Positions 1 to 7,346 of a stretch of 13,190 bases of DNA are shown in pieces. Origin of the DNA: Eubacterium sp. Its GTDB lineage: Bacteria > Bacillota > Clostridia > Lachnospirales > Lachnospiraceae. Location of the stretch: the NCBI GenBank assembly GCA_017445525.1, contig JAFSTZ010000415.1:1-13190 (forward strand), written 5' to 3'. Made by a program: the position numbers and the translations under genes. Below the pieces are notes generated by a model. That model saw nothing but the letters and a program-made list of their open reading frames with translations. It did not search any database and was not told the origin of the DNA. Position 1 is the first letter of the stretch, and each line of letters starts with the position of its first letter.

Positions 1-241
1 CATGACTCAACGGCGTCATGGACTCTCTGATGACGTTCGAAGACATAGATGCAGCGTAAGCATACAGAGGATTTATCTCATGTCCGTCTGTCTCGAGAAT
101 AAGTACGGGAAGTGTCTCTTCCGATAAAGAAAGCTGCTCGCCGGTCACCTCATAATTTGTCTTCATCTGATGCCCGAAAAATATCAAAGCACCGATAAAT
201 ATAAGGATCAGGCCAACAGCCTTATAGATAATTTTAGCCAT
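1..241 (-). CDS. N-terminal part of a membrane-anchored protein (truncated by window edge)
   Basis: A minus-strand frame opens with ATG at 239-241 and stays open to the window edge, giving about 80 residues. The ribosome binding site GAGGTAA lies a few bases upstream, which supports this start. The protein begins MAKIIYKAVGLILIFIGALIFF, so residues 4-22 form one hydrophobic segment that acts as a signal anchor or uncleaved signal peptide. A polar stretch follows (HQMKTNYEVTGEQLSLSEET) and then a region beginning LPVLILETDG that probably lies outside the membrane. It is 104 bp downstream of the GGDEF-EAL gene on the same strand and could be its operon partner. The family is not identifiable from this fragment. 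The body of the gene lies outside the window. Confidence 0.75.
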   Translation of the reverse strand, partial: MAKIIYKAVGLILIFIGALIFFGHQMKTNYEVTGEQLSLSEETLPVLILETDGHEINPLYAYAASMSSNVIRESMTPLSH

Positions 242-286
242 ATCAGGTTACCTCAAACCCATCATAAAGAAACCCATAAAACATCA

Positions 287-339
287 CTATTCACGGCCGT
301 CTTCCCCATCCGGAAAGATCCTATCTCCAGCCTGAATAG
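287..339 (-). other. Nested stem-loop in the intergenic RNA before the truncated gene
   Basis: On the minus-strand transcript an outer stem joins CTATTCAGGC to GCCGTGAATAG (10 bp, one bulged G). It encloses an inner stem TCTTTCC / GGGAAGA (7 bp including a U-G wobble). The wobble pairs only on the minus strand and becomes C-A on the plus strand, which fits an RNA made in the direction of the neighbouring genes. No U-tract follows, so it does not look like an intrinsic terminator. It could be an mRNA processing or stability element, or a small regulatory structure. No known RNA family is recognised. Confidence 0.4.
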
Positions 340-345
340 TAACAA

Positions 346-2289
346 TCAATCATAGTAAGGATTTATCAAACGCTTCTCAAAGTCCTCCCTGGAGAGAGGT
401 CTGTCAAAGAGGAATCCCTGTGCCATAGTACAGCCGACTCTCTTCAAAAACTCAACCTGTTCTTCCGTTTCAACGCCCTCGCAGATAACATGACGATTCA
501 GATCATGTATCATGCGAACGATATTCTCTACCATCTTCTCTTCTTTTGCATCATACTGATCGCGCAAAAATGTTCTGTCCAGCTTTATAACATCCATATC
601 GATATCACGCAGCAGAGAAAGCGATGAATAACCGGTTCCGAAATCATCCATGGACGTATGTATACCCGCCTCCTTCATCTCAGAGACAAAGTGTGTCAAT
701 GCATTGAAATCCTCATATCCGGACGACTCCGTAAGCTCCGTCTCAAGATAATATGGATCCGCCCCGTGCTTATCAACAACCGCCAACACATCCTCGGCAA
801 ACTCCTTGTTGTGAAGATGAAGCTTTGAAAAGTTTGACGATACACGTACCGGCTGCAATCCTCTGCGCTGCCAATCACTTATATCGCGGCACACCTTATC
901 AAACACATAAAAGTCCAGTTCCTGAACCTTCCCATCGTTCTCGAGTACCGGTATAAATGATCCCGGCGGCACCAGCTCGCCGTTTCTGATCCACCTCACA
1001 AGCGCCTCACAGCCACACAAGGTACGGGTTCTCAGATTGACCTTGGGCTGATAATAAACTACAAACTCCTCTTCATCGATAGCTCTGTGATACCCGTTCA
1101 GGATATCTTTCCTGCGGATCATCTCATCACGACGCTCCCTGCGGAACCATACATAATCCTGTGCACCTGATGTTCTGGTCTCGCCCACAGCTATTAAACC
1201 GGCATTTACCATATCATATATAGTATCATCCTCTGCTATCTGATAAATGCCGCATCTGGAAGTAACCGTAAGTCCGAGTTTATCTCCGACGTCCACAGGA
1301 ACCTTGTTTATCTCCTTAAGATATGACTCAACTCTTTCCTTTTCTACAAGTGCGAGAAAGTTGTCACCGCCGTTTCTGCACAGCAGCTCACCTCTGATCA
1401 ACTTCTCATTCAGGGCGGTGGCATAAGACTTGAGAACGATGTCTCCGATAACCGATCCGTACTCCTGATTTATAAACTTGAAATCCTTTATGGAGATAGC
1501 CAATCCGGAATAATTCTTAAGTCTGTTTCTCTTGCCGAGCTTCTCTCCGACATTTATGAGATGATCGAAGTTTGCCACACCGGTAAGCAGATCTCTGCTT
1601 ACCATTTCGTTTGATATACGTATACAATAAGACACGTTAAATGCCGATGAAAGAACAAGAAGCAACAGAACCGCGTAGGTGATGATCCTCATCATATCCG
1701 TATCTGATTTAACTTTGATCTTTACTTCCTCAACGTTGTTATGGATCATATCTCCCAGCTTCTCAACCTGCTTGTCCATATCCTGGACCAGAGGGATCAA
1801 CTCGTTTACCATATAAACATTGGCGGTCTGTTCCTTGTGTTCCTTTGTCATGTCAACAACAAGCTTTACATTTTTAACATATGTCGACATATCGGAAAAG
1901 ATATCATGAAATACAGCCTCATACTCGGTTCCCCTCACGCTTTCACCGAGTGTCATCATGTTCTCCTTGAGGCGCTTTTCAACAAGAGCTGCCTCATCCA
2001 TTATCTCCTGCCTGGCTATCTTTTCAGGCTCAACCATATGCTCGAAAACCATGCCCTGATGCTGGTGCATATCAACCATGATCGAATCCATCAGCTCTTC
2101 ATCATTGAGATCCACATCTATAACATGCTCATAATCCTCAACAACTCCTTGCATGTATACATAGATAAACTCGAGCGCAAGTATGGAAAACAAAGAAGAG
2201 AGTATAGTGATAAAAGCTATCCTTACAGACAGCTTACTACGTCGCATAGTATTGCTCTGTGCCTTTCTTTCTCTTCTTGCTTTGATCAT
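346..2289 (-). CDS. Two-pass membrane GGDEF-EAL protein, probable c-di-GMP phosphodiesterase
   Basis: This 647-residue membrane signalling protein has transmembrane segments at about 23-46 and 200-222. They frame a mostly helical extracytoplasmic sensor region (about 50-198). A GGDEF domain (about 230-385) and an EAL domain (about 395-640) follow in the cytoplasm. The GGDEF signature is GGDNF (307-311), and the usual metal-site aspartate region reads ISIKDFKFINQEYG, so cyclase activity is probably lost. The EAL domain keeps the expected residues: EALVRW (428-433), N486, E518, D548-D549 in MDDFGTGYSSL, K569, E604 in CEGVE and Q624. c-di-GMP hydrolysis to pGpG is therefore likely. Its ATG overlaps the stop of the binding-protein gene by 4 bases (ATGA), so translation is probably coupled and the two products probably work together. 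A later in-frame ATG (residue 15) is possible, but the first fits the overlap. Confidence 0.92.
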   Translation of the reverse strand: MIKARRERKAQSNTMRRSKLSVRIAFITILSSLFSILALEFIYVYMQGVVEDYEHVIDVDLNDEELMDSIMVDMHQHQGMVFEHMVEPEKIARQEIMDEAALVEKRLKENMMTLGESVRGTEYEAVFHDIFSDMSTYVKNVKLVVDMTKEHKEQTANVYMVNELIPLVQDMDKQVEKLGDMIHNNVEEVKIKVKSDTDMMRIITYAVLLLLVLSSAFNVSYCIRISNEMVSRDLLTGVANFDHLINVGEKLGKRNRLKNYSGLAISIKDFKFINQEYGSVIGDIVLKSYATALNEKLIRGELLCRNGGDNFLALVEKERVESYLKEINKVPVDVGDKLGLTVTSRCGIYQIAEDDTIYDMVNAGLIAVGETRTSGAQDYVWFRRERRDEMIRRKDILNGYHRAIDEEEFVVYYQPKVNLRTRTLCGCEALVRWIRNGELVPPGSFIPVLENDGKVQELDFYVFDKVCRDISDWQRRGLQPVRVSSNFSKLHLHNKEFAEDVLAVVDKHGADPYYLETELTESSGYEDFNALTHFVSEMKEAGIHTSMDDFGTGYSSLSLLRDIDMDVIKLDRTFLRDQYDAKEEKMVENIVRMIHDLNRHVICEGVETEEQVEFLKRVGCTMAQGFLFDRPLSREDFEKRLINPYYD

Positions 2290-3512
2290 CGTGTTATATC
2301 CTTTACCATAGTGTATAACAAAACACTTATATTCTTTTTGTCGGGATTTCCGGAAGCAAGAGTGATCCCAAACTTCCCTGCCGCATCCCAGTAACTCGGA
2401 GCCACCCTCTGAAGATCAGCATACTTTGACTGATCCGAGAGAGCTTTTACAGCCGGCGCATCTTTAACTTTCTCATCATCTGCCACTTCAAGGTTGGCAG
2501 GAACCTCACCGGTCTTTTCAAACTCCTTTATCTGGTTATCCTTTGATACGATAAACTCTATTATCTTACGGCACCACTCGGGATGCTTTGTTTTTGCATT
2601 TATACCGAGAACCTTATAACCCGCATAACTCCCCATCTGCAGATCCGTATGTCCGGCTCTGAAAGTCGGAAGCTTCGTTGCAGCATATCCTGCTCCCCAA
2701 GCATGTAACACCTTTTCTGCGTTCCATGCTCCGTTTATGCCCGCTATAACTCTGCCGTTTTGAACAGACTTGATAAACTCATCATCATCCATAGACTTAA
2801 AGCCTCTCTGAACAGCAAGATTAGCTATAGCCTGTGCCACTTCTCTACCTGTGATGCCTGTATCCGAGGAATCCCAGTTACATATATTTTTCTTTCCCGT
2901 CTCATCAAGTTTCAACGTAAGACCTGCACCTCTGAAAAACGAATACAGATACCAGCCCGAAGATAAATCCATAGATACTTTTTTATTTATATTTCCGGCA
3001 ATCTGCACCATCTTTTCAAGTGATTTTACATTCTCTTCTGATAAATACTTTTTATTATAGTATAAAAAATATCCGTTGGCAGTTTCCGGATAAGCATACA
3101 TCTTATCATCTCTTACAACAGACTGATATGCCACCGAACCGGTTCCTCCGAAGGGTGCTAAAGCTGTAGCAGGATCAACATCAAGTGCCAAGAGAGCACC
3201 GGCTTCTTTTAACTCATCAAGCTGGTCATCAGGGAATGGAAAAATATCCGCTGCGCCATCTATATCCGCCAAAACTGTTTCCTTACAAGTATCCTCTTCT
3301 TCTCGGCTTACTGAATACTTTAGGTCTATCTCGTCCTCATGCAGTTTAGCAAACTCTTGCATAAACTCATTCATCATATCATACTTGGCCTCGGGAGTCC
3401 AGATAGACACGGTTACCTCTTCCCTTTTACCACATGCACTAAAGGAAAGAAGCATGAGAAACGCCAGTGTGACTGATACTGTTTTTTTTAGTATAAAAGC
3501 TGCTTTTTTCAT
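2286..3512 (-). CDS. Extracellular solute-binding lipoprotein, MalE-like (family 1)
   Basis: The protein has 408 residues. Its N-terminus has a basic MKK start, a hydrophobic core (11-23) and a lipobox ending FSAC with the lipid-accepting Cys27. This predicts a protein tethered to the outer face of the membrane. The body matches the sugar-binding class of ABC solute-binding proteins. VTVSIWTP (33-40) starts the first lobe, and GINGAWNAEKVL...GYAATKLPTF (258-284) matches the hinge region where MalE has INGPWAW and VLPTF. The C-terminal helices end YTMVKDITR. No permease or ATPase gene is adjacent; instead the stop overlaps the start of the GGDEF-EAL gene. The likely role is ligand sensing for that protein, with the ligand possibly a carbohydrate (inference). 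A near-consensus promoter lies 65 bp upstream, and the ribosome binding site AGGAG is 10 bases before ATG. A permease elsewhere in the genome is not excluded. Confidence 0.9.
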   Translation of the reverse strand: MKKAAFILKKTVSVTLAFLMLLSFSACGKREEVTVSIWTPEAKYDMMNEFMQEFAKLHEDEIDLKYSVSREEEDTCKETVLADIDGAADIFPFPDDQLDELKEAGALLALDVDPATALAPFGGTGSVAYQSVVRDDKMYAYPETANGYFLYYNKKYLSEENVKSLEKMVQIAGNINKKVSMDLSSGWYLYSFFRGAGLTLKLDETGKKNICNWDSSDTGITGREVAQAIANLAVQRGFKSMDDDEFIKSVQNGRVIAGINGAWNAEKVLHAWGAGYAATKLPTFRAGHTDLQMGSYAGYKVLGINAKTKHPEWCRKIIEFIVSKDNQIKEFEKTGEVPANLEVADDEKVKDAPAVKALSDQSKYADLQRVAPSYWDAAGKFGITLASGNPDKKNISVLLYTMVKDITR

Positions 3513-3576
3513 CTTTTAGCGGCTCCTGTTTCGAAAAGTTTCGTAAAAGTACCTACGCAAAGCGAGGCCTTTAATT

Positions 3577-3605
3577 ATTATACTACAAAAATGGTGGAAA
3601 GTCAA
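3577..3605 (-). promoter_or_regulatory. Sigma-A promoter for the binding-protein / GGDEF-EAL operon
   Basis: Read on the minus strand, TTGACT and TATAAT are separated by exactly 17 bases, which is close to consensus. Transcription would start near 3570, giving a 5' leader of about 58 bases before the ATG at 3512. The promoter starts just after the rsmA stop, so this operon is separately transcribed from the tatD-rsmA unit. Confidence 0.82.
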
Positions 3606-3638
3606 TGGAAATTATTCGTTCAGCGAAAGGTTTCGTAA

Positions 3639-4571
3639 TTAGAAATTTCGGAGAATTTCTGACAAGTTAGAAAAATCCGAGAGCGTGAGTTTTTCGCCGC
3701 GGACGGCGGGATCTAAGCCGGCTTCGGTAAGGGCATTAGATACTTCCGACTTGCTTAAGTCGAGCTCTGCGCTGTTTGAGATTGCGTTTAAAAGAGTCTT
3801 GCGACGCTGCGAAAAGGCAGCACGGATAAGCTTAAACATAAGTGTTTCATCCGAGGTTTTTACCGGTGATTCCTCAAGGATATCCAGACGAATGACCGAG
3901 CTGTGGACTTTGGGACGCGGCTTGAAACAGTTAGGCGGAACGTTCGCTGCCAGGTAGGGTTTGGAATAATAGTTGATGGCGTAGGTTATCGCTCCGCAGT
4001 TTTTATCTCCGGGGGCAGCAAGCATACGATCAGCTACTTCCTTTTGCACCATAACAGTGATACTTTCGATGATACGGGATGAGTTCACGATATCATCGGA
4101 ATGTGTGTTCTCAGCCTTTACAGATTCACAGTTCGACGAAGAAAGACCGGAGCATTTTTCCAAAAGCTCCATGATGATAGGTGTGGTGATATAATACGGG
4201 AGATTCGCTACTACCTTTATGGGGCGTCCGTTGTTATATTCATCTGCTATAGCACGGACATCCTGCTTCAGTATATCACCCTCGATGATCTCCAGATTGT
4301 CATACAACGGAACTATCTCGCGCTCGAGTATATCTACCAGATCATAATCGATCTCTACCGCCAGGACACGGCCTGCACGCTCTGCTAAAACTCTCGTCAT
4401 GGTACCGAGGCCGGGACCGATCTCCAGCACAAAATCTTCCTTCGATACTCCCGCGGCGTCGATGATCTTGTCGAGGACGTGGGGGTCGGTGAGGAAGTTT
4501 TGCCCGAAACGCTTGCGCGCATGGATGGAGTATTTATCTATTAACTTATATGTTTCTGAAATGGCATCCAT
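3639..4571 (-). CDS. rsmA: 16S rRNA (adenine1518-N6/adenine1519-N6)-dimethyltransferase RsmA/KsgA
   Basis: The enzyme dimethylates two adjacent adenines in the 3'-end hairpin of 16S rRNA, using S-adenosylmethionine, late in 30S assembly. The 310 residues show the expected order: FGQNFL (22-27), the SAM-binding EIGPGLGT (50-57), the acidic VEID (72-75), the catalytic NLPYYI (123-128), VMVQKEVADRM (173-183), FKPRPKVHSSVI (216-227) and the C-terminal AFSQRRKTLLN (252-262) and RGEKLTLSDF (291-300). Residues about 141-166 are a Ser/Asn/Asp-rich insertion after the NLPY strand, making the protein somewhat longer than usual. The ATG is preceded by AGGT at about 8 bases. A long-hairpin element lies just upstream. 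The tatD-rsmA order is common in Firmicutes. Confidence 0.97.
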   Translation of the reverse strand: MDAISETYKLIDKYSIHARKRFGQNFLTDPHVLDKIIDAAGVSKEDFVLEIGPGLGTMTRVLAERAGRVLAVEIDYDLVDILEREIVPLYDNLEIIEGDILKQDVRAIADEYNNGRPIKVVANLPYYITTPIIMELLEKCSGLSSSNCESVKAENTHSDDIVNSSRIIESITVMVQKEVADRMLAAPGDKNCGAITYAINYYSKPYLAANVPPNCFKPRPKVHSSVIRLDILEESPVKTSDETLMFKLIRAAFSQRRKTLLNAISNSAELDLSKSEVSNALTEAGLDPAVRGEKLTLSDFSNLSEILRNF

Positions 4572-4587
4572 AATTAATTACCTGTAC

Positions 4588-4736
4588 TTTTCCGTTGGAT
4601 TGTATATCAATTTGCTCGGGACTTCGTTTCCACCATTCTTCGGCGTCACGTTGTGCGGCTCGATAAAACCTCGCCTGCGCAACGACGTCGAAGACAGGTC
4701 CCTCGCATGAATTGATATACAAATCCAACTGGGAAA
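4588..4736. repeat. 149-bp long imperfect palindrome (MITE-like or structured RNA) between tatD and rsmA
   Basis: Almost the whole tatD-rsmA gap folds on itself. The outer arms contain a perfect 13-bp match (TTGTATATCAATT at 4600-4612 with AATTGATATACAA at 4710-4722). This is flanked by GTTGGA/TCCAAC (6 bp), an outer TTTTCC/GGGAAA, and an inner GGGAC/GTCCC. The inner arms (4638-4659 and 4673-4693) pair over about 20 positions around a 13-base loop. Two inner positions are G-U pairs when read on the plus strand but mismatches on the minus strand. The architecture fits a small non-autonomous mobile element or a structured intergenic repeat. No transposase and no clear target duplication are visible. 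It leaves the rsmA ribosome binding site just outside its end. Confidence 0.7.
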
Positions 4737-4755
4737 CTGCTCTATTATTGTTCTA

Positions 4756-5583
4756 TTATAATCTGTATACACTTACGGCATTCTTATATGTCTGGTTAAT
4801 AACTGCCTCCGAGCTCGTGCGCTTAAGCGCGGCAATAGCTTCCACAATATAGGGCAGGCGGGTGGAGTCGTTGCGCTTGCCGCGGAAGGGTTCGGGAGAG
4901 AGATAGGGGCAGTCGGTTTCCAGGACGATATGATCGAGGGGGACAGCTTCTACCGTTTCTTTGAGTCGGCGACCGTTTTTGTATGTTACTACACCTCCGA
5001 CACCGATGTAAAAGCCCATATCTACATACTCCTTTGCCTGCTCGGCTGAGTACGAATAACAATGGATGATGCCGCCTGTCTCGTAGGCCTTCTCCTCCTT
5101 TATGATCTGCATAGTATCCGCTGCCGCATCGCGCGAATGAACTACTATAGGCAGTCCGACTTCCTTTGCCAGAGCTATCTGTCTGCGAAACCAATGCTGC
5201 TGATCTCTATTCTCCTCTTCAGACTCCGACCAGTGATAATCAAGTCCGATCTCACCGATAGCGATGACCTTATCATTTCTTTCTTTATCTTTTATTTCTT
5301 CATGTTTTATGCGCTCTTCGGCAGATACATTTTTATATACATGCGCTCTCAGCCAATCGATATCATCTTCAGTCATTTCTTTCACTTCACTGGGATGAAA
5401 GCCGATGACTGCATATATAAAATCGTAAATCTCTGCAAGCTCTATACTGTTTTTACTTGTCGGGATATCTACGCCGATGTTGACGATGTTTTTGATCCCA
5501 TGTGAAGACAGACCGGAAAGGATCTCCTCCCGGTCTGTGTCAAATGCTTCATCATCATAATGTGCATGTGTATCAAATATCAT
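4756..5583 (-). CDS. tatD: TatD family metal-dependent hydrolase / DNase
   Basis: This 275-residue TIM-barrel amidohydrolase is of the TatD type, a family with 3'-5' exonuclease or DNase activity linked to DNA repair and quality control. Metal-site residues are in place: H6 and H8 in DTHAHYD, E111 in IGEIGLDYHW, H149 in VVHSRDA, H174 in IIHCYS and D224 in ETDCPYLSP. Further family marks are GFHP (61-64) and PFRGKRN (232-238). A charged Lys/Glu-rich stretch at about 88-105 is an expanded loop. The start has GGAG about 10 bases upstream, and the gene begins 59 bp after the TPR gene with no terminator between. It probably belongs to the same transcript and leads into rsmA. Confidence 0.95.
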   Translation of the reverse strand: MIFDTHAHYDDEAFDTDREEILSGLSSHGIKNIVNIGVDIPTSKNSIELAEIYDFIYAVIGFHPSEVKEMTEDDIDWLRAHVYKNVSAEERIKHEEIKDKERNDKVIAIGEIGLDYHWSESEEENRDQQHWFRRQIALAKEVGLPIVVHSRDAAADTMQIIKEEKAYETGGIIHCYSYSAEQAKEYVDMGFYIGVGGVVTYKNGRRLKETVEAVPLDHIVLETDCPYLSPEPFRGKRNDSTRLPYIVEAIAALKRTSSEAVINQTYKNAVSVYRL

Positions 5584-5642
5584 CGATCATTCTCCGATTG
5601 TTTTGAGTTATCCGTCAGATAAACCGGCACAACAGGCAATCG

Positions 5643-7181
5643 TCATTCGGTAACTGTTTCACCGGTATCTCCTGTAATATCACCGGTTGTATCTACTGTT
5701 TCATCACCGGTATTATTCCTTGTATTATTTCTGTTGTTTCTGGTATTATTACCTGCAGTTGTAGCCGTATCATCTTCCATTGTATGATCCTCCTGGGTGG
5801 TGACAGGAGTGCCTCCGGAAAGCTCGGTCAGATATCTGTCGGCCTGTACTGCTTCCTCGGTTCCGGCCTGAACGGCTATCGCAAGTTCATAATACTTTTT
5901 GGCTTTTTTAACATTGCCTTTATAGTGATAACATCTTCCGATCAGATAAAGGATCTGCTGATTGTTTTTTGCAACTTTATTGAGAGCCCTCAGCTGTTTT
6001 AATGCTTCATCATAACTGGTATTTATGGTTTCTCTTGCCTGAGCGATAAGACCCTTCAAATCCTCCTCGGATATGGTCGATACCGTAGTATACAGTCCCT
6101 GTGCTTCCTTAAGTGCAAAATCTGTTTTCTCACAGGTACCTACCGCTGCCGCCGCACCAAGCTTGTCTCCGGCTATATAAAGACTTACTGCCTTTAACAG
6201 CTTTTCATAGTTCTCCGCCTCGGTCTGTGCTTTTGTATCGGCTGTCTCTATGGTCTTTTGAAGCTCGTCGATCTGCCCCTGAAGCTCTTCTTTCTCTGCC
6301 TCAAGTGCCGATATCTGTGACTCCTTTACGGATATCTGATCGTTTGCCTGAGCTATCTCACTTCCGGTAGTCTGATTGCTTTTTTCTATGGTAGGATGTA
6401 TGAGAAATACTCCGATAGCAAGTCCCAATATAACACCCATAACAACAAAGAAAAACGGCATAAATGATTTCTTTTCTTCCTTGTATGTGCCTACCGGTTT
6501 TACGTTCTCCAGAGGATCTTTTTTTGCCTTTACTTTCTTAGGTTTATCAGCCGGCTCAGCGCCTCCGGTATACTCATATAATTCTTTTAAATATCTGAGC
6601 GTTGTAGTGTTATTTTTATCTATTTTTTGTATACGCAGCAAACATTTTTCTGCCTTTGCATACTCTTTTTCATGCATATAAAGAAGTGCCAAAAGCTGTG
6701 CTGCCCTGACAAAATGCGGGTTCAAACTGCATACTTTTTTAAGCTGTATAACAGCGAGATCGGGATTCCCCGACTTGGCTGACTGAAGTGCCGCATTATA
6801 CTTCTTTATAGTCTGATCGGTTGCATCGATAGCTACCTGATTTTTCTGAAGTGTATCTATATAATAATCAGCTGCATTTTTCTCCGGTGTAAGGTACTTG
6901 GAAATAACCCATTCACCGAGCGCTGATGTGATCTCCCCTATCTCATAATATACCAGTCCCAAAAGATTCCTTGCATCCTTGTTTGCCTTGTAATAGCGCA
7001 AACTCTGCTTGAGTGCGGCTATAGCACCGGTCAGATCCCTGACCTTGGCTCTTTCGAGACCTATATTATAATATGTGCCTGAGATACGTTTTACGTACTG
7101 AACTACCGACAGATCAGAGCCGCAAAAATTGCACTCGACGGCGTTGTCGGGTATCAGAGCGTCGCAAACAGGACATCTCAT
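5643..7181 (-). CDS. Zinc-ribbon / TPR / single-pass membrane protein with coiled coil and Thr/Asn-rich tail
   Basis: I choose the ATG at 7179-7181 (512 aa) over an upstream TTG because AAGGAGAGG lies at the right distance before it. The N-terminal zinc ribbon has C3, C6, C17 and C20 (MRCPVC...CNFCG). Helical TPR-like repeats follow (about 35-100 and 120-205), then a Lys-rich linker (212-238), a transmembrane helix (about 241-262), a coiled coil (about 275-325) and a second TPR-like block (about 385-455). The tail (460-512) is rich in Thr, Asn, Asp and Gly with NNTRNN and TGD repeats. Positive charges before the helix predict the zinc ribbon and first TPR inside and the coiled coil, second TPR and tail outside. 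The exact function is unknown; a scaffold for envelope protein complexes is a guess. It lies 21 bp after a 47-aa gene and upstream of tatD. Confidence 0.88.
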   Translation of the reverse strand: MRCPVCDALIPDNAVECNFCGSDLSVVQYVKRISGTYYNIGLERAKVRDLTGAIAALKQSLRYYKANKDARNLLGLVYYEIGEITSALGEWVISKYLTPEKNAADYYIDTLQKNQVAIDATDQTIKKYNAALQSAKSGNPDLAVIQLKKVCSLNPHFVRAAQLLALLYMHEKEYAKAEKCLLRIQKIDKNNTTTLRYLKELYEYTGGAEPADKPKKVKAKKDPLENVKPVGTYKEEKKSFMPFFFVVMGVILGLAIGVFLIHPTIEKSNQTTGSEIAQANDQISVKESQISALEAEKEELQGQIDELQKTIETADTKAQTEAENYEKLLKAVSLYIAGDKLGAAAAVGTCEKTDFALKEAQGLYTTVSTISEEDLKGLIAQARETINTSYDEALKQLRALNKVAKNNQQILYLIGRCYHYKGNVKKAKKYYELAIAVQAGTEEAVQADRYLTELSGGTPVTTQEDHTMEDDTATTAGNNTRNNRNNTRNNTGDETVDTTGDITGDTGETVTE

Positions 7182-7202
7182 AACGATCCTCTCCTTCAAT
7201 AA

Positions 7203-7346
7203 TTACAGTGTATTTTTAGCATCCTGTACAATCTCTTTTATTATGTCGGTCACGTCGGTCATGTTGTTGCTGTAGACAACGTCCTCGACTTTCTCGACGT
7301 CGTTACAAGGCTCGAACTTTTCGAGCTCTTCCTCGAAGTTTAACAT
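7203..7346 (-). CDS. 47-aa acidic small protein of unknown function
   Basis: ATG at 7344-7346 is preceded by a perfect AGGAGG eight bases upstream, and the frame ends in TAA at 7203. The product starts MLNFEEELEKFEPC and ends IVQDAKNTL. It is acidic, with two amphipathic helix-like halves (2-13 and 31-44), one Cys and no membrane segment. Only 21 bp separate its stop from the start of the zinc-ribbon/TPR gene, and that gap holds the latter's ribosome binding site, so co-expression is likely. The strong ribosome binding site, dedicated promoter and operon position make it a real gene despite its length. I do not recognise a characterised family; a partner or regulator of the TPR protein is inference. 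Confidence 0.75.
   Translation of the reverse strand: MLNFEEELEKFEPCNDVEKVEDVVYSNNMTDVTDIIKEIVQDAKNTL

Noticed and set aside
1741..2394. Plus-strand open frame (217 codons) antisense to the GGDEF-EAL gene
   Set aside because: It is the complement of the sensor-domain coding sequence; the His/Leu/Ile-rich translation looks like a shadow.
3513..3570. c-di-GMP riboswitch in the leader of the c-di-GMP operon
   Set aside because: The leader is about 58 bases and lacks the conserved GEMM core; only short TACG-type pairing is seen.
3643..3662. AGAAATT/AATTTCT hairpin at the end of rsmA as a terminator
   Set aside because: It overlaps the last codons, has a short AT-rich stem and no U-tract after it.
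4546..4772. Overlapping minus-strand frames of about 60 codons inside the long palindrome
   Set aside because: They are carried by the repeat itself and run into rsmA or tatD. No ribosome binding site is seen and the palindrome explains the open frames, though repeat copies may be annotated as hypothetical genes elsewhere.
7182..7199. TTG start extending the TPR protein by six residues
   Set aside because: The extension would translate its own ribosome binding site; the ATG at 7179-7181 has AAGGAGAGG at proper spacing.
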